Notes under the pieces: model-generated | The model's input: the letters and a program-made list of their open reading frames with translations, nothing else | Told to the model about the DNA's origin: nothing | The model's database searches: none | Assembly: GCA_947652605.1 (NCBI GenBank) | Contig: OX393577.1 | Location: 64,504,108 to 64,568,107 of the forward strand | Reading direction: 5' to 3' | DNA from: Elmis aenea | Taxonomy: Eukaryota > Arthropoda > Insecta > Coleoptera > Elmidae | Length of the DNA stretch: 64,000 nucleotides | Position numbers and translations under genes: made by a program | Shown here: positions 46,594-57,360 of the stretch, piece by piece | Position numbering within the stretch: the first letter of the stretch is position 1 | Layout: every line of letters starts with the position of its first letter

Positions 46594-47850
46594 CAGATAG
46601 AGTGCCAAGGGAAAAGATCTGGAAGATATTAAAACAAAGTAGAAAGGGAGAAGGATTATTAAACGCCACCAAGAGTTTACATAAGAGTAGTAGAAATTAT
46701 GTGCGAACCCATATCAGCACTTACCATGAATCTATAAGAACAATGGTAGTAAGACAAAGAGGCACTAAGTCCACTGCTCTTTATAATTCTTAGGGATAAA
46801 ATAGTTGAAGAAAGTAAGCAAAACACAAAGAAAGCCTACTGGGATTGGAATAAACTAAAACCAATATCCCCAACAGAATTAGCCTTTGCAGATGATGTGG
46901 TGCTATTAGCTAAAATCGAAAAGGACTTGCAATTCAATCTAGACATATGGGCAGATACATTAAGTAGATATAATATGAATATTAATATAACAAAGACAAG
47001 GACAATGATTACAGCGAAAAATCATGAACCAGATACAATTATGCTAGACCAAAAAACAAAATATAGAGGAGGTAGCAAATTTTAAATATTTAAGAACAAT
47101 AATTGCAGAGAATGGTAAATTGGAGGAAGATCTGAATAACAGAATAGCGGCAGCGACGAAATTTTACTACGCCACTAATAAATCTATATATATAAACGAG
47201 CTTGTTTGTGTGTTTGTTTGTTTGTGTGTTTGTTTGTTCGCTATAGAATCCTAGGTCCGTTGGCCGATCGGGACCAAATTACAGTTACTATGTAGGACCT
47301 AACGGATCAAACGTCGTATAAAGAACGGCCGGAAATGACCGGGAACGGCCGGAAACGTCCGCCGAGCGCGAGCGCGGAGCGCGAGTAGTCTGTAAGTGAA
47401 CGTCTGAGAAAGTCCGCCGGGAGCGAGCGCGGAGCGCGAGTAGTCTGTGATTGATAAAAGAGAATTGTTATCACCCGTGCAACGCCGGGTAAATCGCCTA
47501 GTGTTTAATAAGTAAGAAGGAAATATCAAAAGTAAGAAAGACGCGAGTTTTTAATGCTCACATACAGTTCAGAAACTTGGACACTTACTCAAAAAGAATC
47601 TACTACGGATGCCAGAAAGTAGATACGCGAAAATAGGATGGTAAATGAAGATGGAGGGAAAAAAATAGAGGAAGTCCAAGAATTAAATGGAAAAAAGAAG
47701 TGAGGCAGAGACTAGAAGAAAAAACAGTCAACTGGAGAGATGTGCCACAATTAGCTAACGATAGGCAGGAGTAGAGAAAAATAACACAGAAATAGAAAAG
47801 CGTACCTCGACACCGAAAGGTACAAGAGGAACCGATTAGATAGAAGATGT
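46594..47850 (+). pseudogene. RTE-like retrotransposon, copy 2, split by a Helitron
   Basis: The most complete member of the family here. Segments in order: VPREKIWKILKQSRKGEGLL (46602-46661), VRTHISTYHES, SPLLF-equivalent region with a frame shift near 46775, WNKLKPISPTELAFADDVVL (FADD catalytic box near 46890), DLQFNLDIWADTLSRYNMNI, NITKTRTMITAKNHEPDTIM, then NRIAAATKFYYATNK to 47182. The Helitron (47183-47501) interrupts. Beyond it the frame resumes with LISKKE and K.RVFNA, then a YSSETWTLTQK tail, GRPRIKW-like sequence and the 3' tail GGTACAAGAGGAACCGATTA. Multiple stops and shifts make it dead. The endonuclease and N-terminal RT are missing. Confidence 0.85.
47183..47501 (+). mobile_element. 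Short non-autonomous Helitron
   Basis: Starts TCTATATATATAAA and ends in CTAG (47498-47501), preceded by a hairpin ACCCG-TGCAACGC-CGGGT (47473-47490). TC start, 3' hairpin and CTRR end are the Helitron hallmarks. It sits between A and T with no duplication, as Helitrons do. Removing it rejoins the RTE reading frame (NK, then LISKKE). It contains a TTTG-rich microsatellite (47206-47238) and a twice-repeated GCGAGCGCGGAGCGCGAGTA block (47368, 47423). It has no coding capacity. Confidence 0.9.
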
Positions 47851-47900
47851 GTTCTTACATTTTTGGATTCCTCTTAAAATTTACTTTAAAAATTGTATAT

Positions 47901-48154
47901 ACCGAGCTCAGTGGCTGGTTGGTATGCAACCTAGCGAGTAAAGTCGGGGCGTGGGTTCGAATCCCGCGGCCGTCTGTCATCGTAGGGGTTTCAGGTGGTT
48001 TCCCCTACCTACTATAGGCAAATGCTGTGACAGTACTTCCACCTACCCTCTACCCTTATCCACCTAATCCTAGTTCCCTCCTCTTCCACTTCGGTGATTA
48101 GCCATAGCAGCAAAAACATGCCGAATCAAAATAAATCAGATAAAAAAAAAAAAA
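47901..48154 (+). mobile_element. tRNA-derived SINE
   Basis: An A-box-like GAGCTCAGTGGCTGG (about 47904) and a canonical B box GGTTCGAATCCC (47954-47965) form the split RNA polymerase III promoter. These are followed by a body unrelated to a tRNA, and a poly-A tail (48142-48154). The head does not fold as a functional tRNA: the spacing and acceptor are not preserved. Flanks TTTAAAAATTGT and TTTAAAATAATTGT suggest a target duplication. The partner LINE is unknown. Confidence 0.85.
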
Positions 48155-48180
48155 TTTTAAAATAATTGTTTAAGGTTATA

Positions 48181-49508
48181 TGGGTCTAAAGTCAACCGTT
48201 TCGTAAAATTTACATTTTTATGAAAATTTGGAGCGAAACCGAGCTTTCAATTGATTTTAACATTTAAGTTATTCAAAAAAGCAGTAGAATTTCGTTTGAA
48301 AATTAGATTTACTCCTAAGGAAAGCAAAAATATCGAAATATCATTTTGCATGAAAAATGGACTCGGGTTATTTTTGCAATCAGCGATTCACATGTTTATC
48401 TGCGATTAATCGTAAATTGTTTTATCATTTAACAATGTATAATTAAAATCGAAAGTAGATACCTATTTCTAAACTAACCACCGGAAAAAAAAAGGTTTTT
48501 GCTCGACACAAAATCGAACAAAAGGCCTTAAGTCACAATTCCAACGCTGTGTTACACGCTGCCTCTACGATACTTAAAAGCAACATCAGCTTCATCTTCA
48601 TTGCACCATTAAAGTTTTTTTTACACGACACTTCGTCGCGTTAAGTGCACAAACGTCGTCAAAGATTTAATATGCAACTCCAATCTTTTATAACTTGTTG
48701 CACGGGCATAAAATCTTTTGTCTAATAAAAATATTACGTAAATTATTCAAATGATGATATCCATCTTTAACACCTGTAAATATATTTAAGGACATTACTC
48801 AGCTGAAAAAATATGCGGCTAGAATTATAAATTAACAATACATTTACATTAATAATAGCTGTTGACTCTCGCTCAACACTTTATTTTAATAGCCAGTGAA
48901 TTACTGTGTGCAACATTTTATCGCGGCTTTTTTGTTCCATTCAAAAAACTTCCATTTTATCGAGCGTGTAAAATATTTGAATCGCCGCGATTATCGGGTA
49001 GTTTTATCAGCAAAGTGTTCGTTTATACGTTTATATATTAGTTCTTTTAGTACCTAGTTGAAAAACAGTTGCGAGTTAACGGAGCATGGTATTTTCGTAT
49101 GGGAATTCAGTAATTTTTAATCGGATATCCGAACCGTTTGAGAATTAAACAGAAATTTCCGGTTTACGAATTTATTACTCGTTGTTCAATTTGATACCGG
49201 AAATTAATTTATATTGCGATGTATAATATTCTGTTTCGGTCTATGGTCAGTTTGATTTTTATTATTCTAAAGTATTTATTACATCAATTTAAAACGTTTG
49301 TTAACGTTGAAGTGATGGTCGATTTACTTGCGTTCATTGCTTGAAAATTATTTTATAATAATTTATGTATTGGGGATGGGTGCACAAAAGTCTATGCAAT
49401 TTTTTATGCCTAATCAAATTTCTGTTGGTTTTTAATAGCTAAACGACATCTGCACATTGTATTTGGGATTTTTAAAATCAAATAAGTTAAACAGTAGTAA
49501 AATAAAAT
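48181..49508. other. Spacer
   Basis: No gene or transposon end is seen. Confidence 0.5.
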
Positions 49509-49516
49509 GCTTTTAC

Positions 49517-49783
49517 AGGAGTCTGGATTAATTGCTCCACTCCAGCTCCGCTCCGGCATCAAAAAGCCCTAACAAACAAGCGAAGTTAAATAAATGTTTG
49601 AAAAAACAAATTATTGATCTTCAAACGTTGAAAAAAAGGAAAAAAAGTAGTTTTTTTTTTAAATTGTACATAAGAAACTGGAGCAGTGGAGCAATCAAAA
49701 TTATTTGCTCCGGATTCCGCTCCTGCTCCGGGCAAAAACCCATTGCTCCACTGCTCCGTGCTCCAGCTAGCTCCGCGCCCCTG
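49517..49783. mobile_element. hAT MITE with GCTCC repeats
   Basis: The right end, read inward, is CAGGGGCGCGGAGCTAGCTG; the left end is AGGAGTCTGGATTAATTGCT. The flanks GCTTTTAC (49509-49516) and GATTTTAC (49784-49791) match in 7 of 8 bases. Both sides are dense in GCTCC/TTGCTCCACTGCTCC motifs. The GGAGC-rich hAT terminus is widespread in animals. The 92-codon frame across it is incidental. Confidence 0.82.
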
Positions 49784-49791
49784 GATTTTAC

Positions 49792-50360
49792 TTATAATTT
49801 AAAAAAATAACTTCCAATTTTAAACATGCCTTAGTATTTAAATTTAAACAATTATTGGAAGTTATAATCTCAGGATTTCACGTTGGTTAAGTTGAACAGC
49901 ATTGCGCTTCTAAGAGAATTGATAATATGGCGATATATGATGGAAACAACGCCATTCCAAGACAATTGAATGAATGTATAGTCGTAATTGGCTTTAAATT
50001 AAACATTGAGCAATGCTTTGCAGATAAGTGACAATATAATTGTTCAGTAAAAAAAAGTAACGGTATATTTTATTGTGAGTATGCAAAATATCCAGAGTGG
50101 CGTCTGTGAAGTGTTAAAAAATTTATAAGCATTGGCTATTGTTTAAAAAAACTTTACCGTTAAAGTATGGAATGTATGAGATTCTTGTGTATTCTATAGT
50201 CTTAGCGTAATTGACAACCTATTAAGAAATGTAATATTTTCAGGACATTTTTTGACCGCTTATTACAAAAATGGTATCAGTCCATTTTTGAGAATAATAA
50301 GGAAGCCAAATAATTTACATTTAGTGTGAACTTTCTCTCAAAAAAATTATTTTCTTAACG
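49792..50360. other. AT-rich spacer
   Basis: Nothing recognised. Confidence 0.5.
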
Positions 50361-50365
50361 AATTA

Positions 50366-51190
50366 ACTTCTTCTTCTACCTCTTGTACCTTTCAGTGCCG
50401 AGGTATGCTTTTCCATTTCTGTATTAAGTTTCTCAACTCCTGCCTATCGTTAGCTAATTGTGGCACATCTCTCCAGCTGACTCCTTTTTCTTCTAGTCTC
50501 TGCCTCACTTCTTTTTCCCATTTTATTCTTGGTCTTCCTCTATTTCTTTTTCCCTCCATCTTCATTTTCCATCCTACTTTCGCGTACCCACTTTCTGACA
50601 TACGTAGATGTCCAAGCCATCTTAATCGATTCGTCTCCATCTTTTTCTTAATATCTGTTACTCCTAGGTTATTTCGATATTTTTCGTTACTGATTTTATC
50701 GATCAGTCTACATCCCTCTATTATTCTCAGAAATCTCATATCCTGTGCCTGTATTCTTTGTTTTTGTGTTAGTGTCCAAGTTTCTGAACTGTACGTGAGA
50801 GTGGGTACGTACACTGCATTAAAAACTCGCGTCTTCGTTTCTTTTGACATCTCCTTCTTACTTATCAAACAGGATATTGGTTTTAGTTTATTTCAACCCC
50901 AGTAGGATTTCTTTGTGTTTTGCTTACATTCTTTAATTATTTTATCCATAATAATTATAAAGAGCAGTGGACTTAATGTGCCTCCTTGTCTTACTCGCAC
51001 TGTTAAATTCCTGGGAACTGCTGTTACGGGTTTGCACATAATTTCTACTACTCTTATATAAACTCTTGATGGCGTTTAATAAACCTTCTCCTACTCTACT
51101 TTGTTTCATATATTCCAGATCTTTTTCCTTGGCGCTCTATCGAAGGCTTTAGACAGCGATAAAGCACAAGTACACCATCTTTGAATGTTC
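50366..51190 (-). pseudogene. RTE-like retrotransposon, internally deleted copy 3
   Basis: On the minus strand it starts near AACATTCAAAGATGGTG (51190), encodes a degraded palm region to 'WNKLKPIS'-equivalent sequence near 50885, and then jumps, without FADD, to a 158-codon open frame (50868-50392). That frame carries MISKKEMSKETKTRVFNAVY, YSSETWTLTQKQRIQAQDMR, RLRWLGHLRMSESGYAKVGW, NRGRPRIKWEKEVRQRLEEK and SWRDVPQLANDRQELRNLIQ. This is the longest intact stretch of the family and aligns with the 3' half of the 47-kb copy. It ends in a GAAGAAGAAG tail. The missing FADD active site makes it non-functional. The 166-codon plus frame is antisense. Confidence 0.88.
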
Positions 51191-51194
51191 CTTT

Positions 51195-53390
51195 GTTTTT
51201 GCACTTAACTGTCTTTACATATAATTAAATTCCTAGAAACGTGCGCTAACTTAGATCTTATTAATATTTTTATATCGACTGAAATACAAACCCTTGAGGC
51301 TAGGTCTATTTCACTGATTAAGTACTGAAAAGACACCGGTATAGTATGAAATGTACAGACAATTTCACGTGAAAAGTCCCTTTTCACAGCTTTCTCTTTG
51401 AATGTTATTAACTAAGAATGTACATAAATTTTATAGAAGGAATAATTCTGGTAAAATATACACGCTTACTTTATATGACTGATGCATGATTCTTCCATAA
51501 AAAACTAAACTTGTCGATTAAAAAACAATGTAACAGCCAATTATTTGGTAATAAATTTCAGTCAGCGGAATACGGTTCGTAAATGATGTTATGCAGTAAT
51601 TAATCATTATCTAATTACATTTGCATAAACTAATTAAAAATTGCGCCCGAAGCGGTCGTGAAAATTTGCGCATCGAAACGGCTTCCTGTGATTTGTGGTC
51701 CCATCGTAACAAACGCATAATGCGTTATATTTCGCAAGAACCAACGTTTCAACGCCGACTTGGGGAAAGTTTGCAATGTAATAAATAATAATTAATTAAG
51801 TAATTCAACATAACTGTCAATCAAGTGTTTTAAAAAGGTAATTATGAATGTGTACCAATCCATTAGACATGTATACGTACGTTTGTTTGACTGATTAATT
51901 AGCAAATTAAAATGTACGAGACAATTGCAGTGCGCAGATGGTTAATTTAAAGATATATCTAGGTACGGATTAAGTATTCTGCTCATTTCTTTTTTTAATG
52001 ATTGGGATTATGACGATCACATGTGATGTTGTTTGATATTCAGCCATCCTTGATTGTTAATTAACAAGTGCATATTACTTTTGGATAATGATGTGGTTGA
52101 TGATGTAATGCTGCTCTATTATTAGGATTTTACGCGATAATTGTGATACACTTTAAAGATTGTTAGCTAATTAATTAATGCTAAACTGAAGTGCAATTTA
52201 TCTCGATGAAATTTAACTTATTTATAAAATCGGTTGTTTCAACTATGATAACCAGAGGCTTCAAGAGACGTCGTCGAGCCGGGGGAAAATTTTTACATGG
52301 GTCAGTAGTAAATAAATTATTTAATAAAAATAATTTCTTGAACAGATTCTACGTAAGTTGTATAAAAATTGCAATTTTTTCTGTAAGAATTAATTAAAAA
52401 ACTTTTTTTTTTAAATGTATTTTTTGCTTTTTTTTGCAATTTTCTTAGAAAGTTGGCAACGCTGATTAATTTTTATAAAGGGCATTCAATTCCCCTTATA
52501 ATTTTGCCCAACTTAAGCAACTGTGTAACTTTTATTACAATAAAGTTATCCATGTACCGCAGTAGACAATAATTGTCACCTTATATTAAGAAGGCCCTTT
52601 TTTTTAAGACTTTGTGATTGCAAACTGGATTGTATTTATAGGTACGTTAAATTTTCAAAACAAAAATCGCAAATAGTTCAAATTACAAGTACTGCAAAAA
52701 TATATCCAGTTATACAATTTCAACCAACTTGTTAGTCATTAATAACAAAAACAAGTTATTAACACAAAACCAACAATAACAAAACCTGTTTTAATGAAAA
52801 AAGCGATTCCAAAAAACGCCATAAATTAATGCGCGCTCGAAAACTATTACAATTCAAACGCTATATTTCACGGACGTCACATAATACTCCGGCACTAAAA
52901 AATGCAAAAACTCCAAATTCATGCATTAATTAATTTGTCACCATGTAGATATTAATTAATATAATTAATTTTTTCACAGGTCGGCAAAATGTCAGCCGGC
53001 ATGAATTTTAAACCATTCTTGCATAATACCGTGTGTTAAGTGCCCGTTGCAGTATCAAATATAAACGGTCTATTAACAATGATCGATTGATTTGGTAAAG
53101 GTCTCAATATTTTTAACGGCCCACGGAAAATTTTTACATTTAATTGATAATTAAAAATATCAGCGAAGTATCAAATTCGTGAGGTTTGCGATCCATGTTA
53201 ATACTCCTTGTTTATTGATTTAAAAACATTCTTTTAAATCGATTGAATATGAACTGGATTAATAAAATAGACATGCCAAAATTAAATTTAAAAAACCGCT
53301 AAGGAATTAAAAATTACACACCCTCAACTGCAATGAAATAAACAAAACACAACTTTAATTTTGCATGTGAACTAGTTTCCAGACATTATT
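51195..53390. other. Long spacer
   Basis: No transposon ends are recognised. 51600-51830 is GC-richer and single-copy in the window, and could be a conserved non-coding element. Frames at 51205-51387 and 52191-52397 lack signatures. Confidence 0.45.
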
Positions 53391-53392
53391 TT

Positions 53393-53975
53393 GGTAGGAA
53401 ATCGAAGTCTTAATGGTGTTGGTTACAGTGTTGAGGTCCCGTTGTTGATCTGATTGGCAGCTAGCTGCTTGTAATTTCTCGGATGATTCCATATAGTTTC
53501 TTCCTACTGCTAAAATAGCCCTGTCGTCGGCAAAACTCGCTATAGTATTGTTTTCTAACTTTGGAATATCACAAGTATACAACAGGTATAGGACCGGACC
53601 TAGTACGCTTCCTTGTGGAACTCCTGCTTTAATTTCTGTAAGTTCTGAATAAGATTCATCTTGCTTTATTCTGAAGTGTCTCTGAGATATAGGACTGAAG
53701 AATTTTGGAGTATTGTTTTGGGAGGAGCGCTCTTAGTTTATAATTTAAATCATCATGCCACACTTTGTCGAAAGCCTGCGCTGCGTCCAGAAAGATAGTG
53801 GACCAAACTTTCTTTTCTTCTAGGGCTTTTTCTATGACATTCGTAATTCTATGTACTTGGTCAATAGTTAAATGTTTATTTCTAAATCCAAATTGATGAA
53901 AGGGAATTAGTTATTTTGCTTCTATTAACGGTTTCATTCTTTTGAGCAACAGCTTTTCGAACGGCTTTGATATAA
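53393..53975 (-). pseudogene. Jockey-like retrotransposon RT fragment, copy 1
   Basis: The minus strand encodes KPFEKLLLKRMKPLIEAK near 53970, FHQFGFRNKHLTIDQVHRIT, QAFDKVWHDDLNYKLRALLP, AGVPQGSVLGPVLYLLYTCD and NNTIASFADDRAILAVGRN. Together these form the finger-palm part of a Jockey-clade reverse transcriptase with its PQGSVLGP and FADD boxes. The catalytic DD is present, but an upstream stop, frame shifts and loss of the rest of the protein disable it. After NQI near 53447 it diverges from the 57-kb copy and gives an unrelated tail. The element lies in inverse orientation to that copy. Confidence 0.85.
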
Positions 53976-55680
53976 TAAAAATAAACAGCAAAAAATTACA
54001 AACAATACACTAATGATCGAGCATGACCCAGTTTCTTGTGTTGTAAGTTTACTAAAAGTCTTGCCAAAATTACGTTTTTTTAAAGGAAACTTCCTTGTAT
54101 TAAACATGATAACGGTCTTACTGGCATATGAGCATATTTCAGCGCTTCATTCGTTGGCACATACCGTTAGAGAAACTGAAAATGATTGGGTAGGTCCGCG
54201 AGAGAGATCATCTTCCTTGAGTCATGTAACGCACACCCTAAGCAATAATTTTCAGTCGTTTAGCAACGACTTAATTTATTCAGTGTTATTGATTACAAAA
54301 GCCCATAAGATATTTTACAATTGCAGTACATTCACTTACGAGTTGCATGTCTATTATCGGATTCAAATTAACGATCATTTCGCATTCCTTAATGTTAACA
54401 ATGGGTTATATACATGAAGTATTTCGTAAGAAAGAGAACACCCAGGTACGAGTTAATCTAATTAAAGTAAATAATTAAGCTGCTCGTGTACAATAAATAC
54501 AATAAACTGTTTAAATGAACATGAAACGGACTGTTATAGCGCACTTGTTTATCACAAAATGGTGTAAATGTCGGAAATGTAAGGTTGGTGGCCAACGGTC
54601 CGTGAAGAATCTCATGCTATTTACACTATTAAACGCTTTTTACGTTCGTTAATTACCACGTGCTTCATGAACCTTTATTTTTAATAAAGCTGTTCAGTTC
54701 AGTGCCTGATCTTTTGTAATGGTATGCACTTTCTTCGTGAAATGTTCTAAACCGCACGGAAAATGTATGATCATTACAAAATTAATACTTGAAGAACTGC
54801 AGTTTCACGAGTAGTCAAAAACTAGGCAATCGTGTAAAATTACATACAAATTAAACACTACCCACACATCATTAAGAAGTTCAAAAAATAATTCAGTTTC
54901 GCTTTACAACCACTTACAAAGCATTTACCTTCCGGTACAAAAATACATAACGCAATGCGTAATTAGTAAGGTAAAGACAATTTAGCGGTTAAGAAACAGT
55001 TTAATGGGCAAAAAATACTCAGCATCTCAACACAGTTTGATTAAAAGTTTCTCCTTTTCTGTACAATGCCATAAACATAAAAATTCTGAACTAACAAATC
55101 TTGCGTCTAATTAGAAATAAACTTAGATTAACTGACGTCGCGGCCACAAAAAAACGCATTAAAAATTATGCCCAATAAAGCGGAGAAATCAGTAAAATAT
55201 TTAATTACTCCAGTATTTTGTGTTAATTCTTAAAATGGTGTCAAGAAGGACAGTAAGTCATAAAATTAATCGTGCAAATTTGCACTTGTAACTTGAGCAA
55301 TTAATTTAATCGTTAACTTTATTCGCGCAACACCTAATTCATAATGCATACGTTTTAAATTTTCCATATTCATTCGCTAAACAGCGCCATCATTTCCATA
55401 AAGCCATAAATAGAGGATAAATAAGTGAAACGTTTAATAGCTCATGGTGTTACAGTTTTTAATAGATTAATCCTAATTGGCTTAGTTACGTATTAAAAAC
55501 TTTGTAATTCCACATATGGCAGCATTTTCAAGACTATTCTAAACTATTCTGCATAATGACATGATACTGACGTTACAAATTAGGGTCGAATGTAGAATTT
55601 AAGAAAGAGACGCCTCAGATTTTGCACATAATTAACGACATTTATTTTTCCTATTTATTTTAATAGCACCAGAAAGTTGA
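53976..55680. other. Spacer with an unassigned 134-codon frame
   Basis: The plus frame 54013-54417 is long for AT-rich DNA but shows no recognisable domain, and no homologue was seen in the window. I leave it as unassigned rather than a gene. The remainder is ordinary. Confidence 0.4.
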
Positions 55681-55689
55681 CAACATTAA

Positions 55690-56520
55690 TTAATTGTATA
55701 CTAATTGCCAAAAATTACCACATACTGTTACAATGAAATTACCAAAAGTTAACAAATAAAGCAAAAAAAGTTCAAAAATTACCAAAAAATTTCCAAACAA
55801 TACCAAAATTACAAAACTAGTACCAAAAAATTACCAAGGCACTAAAAAACGTGGCAAAAACCACGAGATCATTACAAAAAAAAAGGTAATGTCTTCATTA
55901 TAAAAGAATTACCCAATTAGTCAAAATTAATGCCTTAATTATCAGAATTTTATCAAAAATCCCCAATAATACCTTAATAAAAAACAATAACCCAATCAAT
56001 TGCCAACTAATGCCATAATACCTAAAAAAAAATTACAAAAACTGTCAACTACGTTCATAATTCCTAAAATAAATTGCAAAAAATATTCAAATAATTTCAT
56101 AAACACCAAAAAATTACCCTAAAAAATTCAAATGATACCATAATTACCAAAGAATTACTTAAAATATGAAAAATAGTATCTCAAACCCAAAAAATTACCA
56201 ACAAATGCCATACGGACATTAAAAATTACCAAATAATTTCCTAATTCAAACTATAACTTCTAGATAATGCCATTTTCTCATAAACATGACCTTAAAAGTT
56301 TCCAATGATGCATGAAACACCACAAAATTAACCAAGAAGTCCCAAACAATACCATAATTACCAAAAAATTACTCAAACATTACAAACCAATCTCATATTT
56401 ACTAAAAAATAACCAAAAAACTATCAAATAAGGCCCAAAAATTACCAGATCCTTACAAAAGTTACCCAAAACTTACAAAAAATGTGCCAAACTTGTACAT
56501 TAAAATTACACCTTAATAAA
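55690..56520 (+). repeat. Degenerate ATTACCAAAA tract, strongly G-poor
   Basis: Over about 800 bp the plus strand is A-rich with C but few G. The words ATTACC, TTACCAAAA and ATACC(A/T) recur every 10-25 bp without a fixed period. This looks like a decayed simple or minisatellite array based on AATTACCAAAA. It is non-coding. Confidence 0.75.
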
Positions 56521-57360
56521 GAATCATCTCGAAGGGCATTTTTCATGTTCAAATTTGGATCTAGTCCGTCTCTGTTTGAAAACCATCAAGCATTTAATAC
56601 TCTATAACAGTTACAAAGTTCTTCCACATTTAAAAGCGTTTCTACTTTCCCGATATGGCTCGGAATTACCTTTTTGTTACTTCAAATCGCTCATTACTTA
56701 TTTCATATTTGAACTTCCCTTCGTACTCCAACTCCAGATCATTTATCTATGCGAAGTTAGTTCTGATCGCTCGTAAATTATTGTCGTTGAAAATTATACT
56801 AAATGCAAATATTACGATTTCTAACATCGGCTTATCGCCTGCGAGCTGTAATAGTTAAAATAATGTCACAACTTAGACCTATAGCAGAGGACGGAGCATT
56901 CGATACGATTAGCGATTAACACGTGGATGTGTGCTCTAATTGATCGGAATCGCACGGAATTATTTTTTTAGTTGGCCAAGAACCGCGTCTAAGGTGCAAT
57001 TAAAAGATAAAAAACGACAGAAAAAGCATTAATTAAATCGCGCAAATATATGGCCGGTTTTTAATGTCATGCCACAGAAAACCGAGACGTATAAACGCAA
57101 AGAATCTTGTTAGTTTAAAATAAGTTAACAGTTTTTTTTTTTATCGATCAAGGAGATGCTAATTTCCAATAAAACTTTTGACCTTTATCTTAATTTTTTA
57201 ATTAATAGCAATCCAGATACTGGCAGCACGAAAATAACTGTTCGATGACGAGCGTATCATGATAACTTCTCACAGCTACGAGTACATTAAATTGTAATTT
57301 TTTAATCGATTTTTCGTACTATACATGCAATTTTTGTTTTCATCCATTTGAGAGACATTC
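56521..57360. other. Spacer
   Basis: Overlapping frames at 56555-56776 and 56655-56858 lack domain signatures. No transposon ends. Confidence 0.45.

Larger units (their letters stand above)
46490..48180. repeat. Old dispersed repeat carrying three later insertions
   Basis: Pieces at 46500-46593, 47855-47900 and 48155-48180 match consecutive parts of 8050-8200: ATGAAAGTATTAAGGTTGCA versus ATGCAAGTATTGAGGTTAAA, ACTTCCGGTTCAACCGGAAAC, TTTTTGGATTCCTCTTAAAATTTACTTTA, then a TGTTTAAGGTT-like end. The RTE copy (46594-47850) and the SINE (47901-48154) therefore each landed in this repeat. The duplicated target bases are roughly TATATTTT/TACATTTT for the RTE and TTTAAAAATTGT/TTTAAAATAATTGT for the SINE; both are imperfect. 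Confidence 0.65.

Noticed and set aside
47901..47975. Possible tRNA gene because of the GGTTCGAATCCC B box
   Set aside because: The acceptor stem and anticodon arm are not preserved, and the sequence continues into a long body with a poly-A tail; it is a SINE.
50405..50905. 166-codon plus-strand open frame, the longest in the window
   Set aside because: It is exactly antisense to the RTE C-terminal frame on the minus strand, which carries clear family motifs.
54013..54417. 134-codon plus-strand open frame
   Set aside because: Unusually long for this DNA but without any recognisable domain; noted in the spacer entry rather than called a gene.
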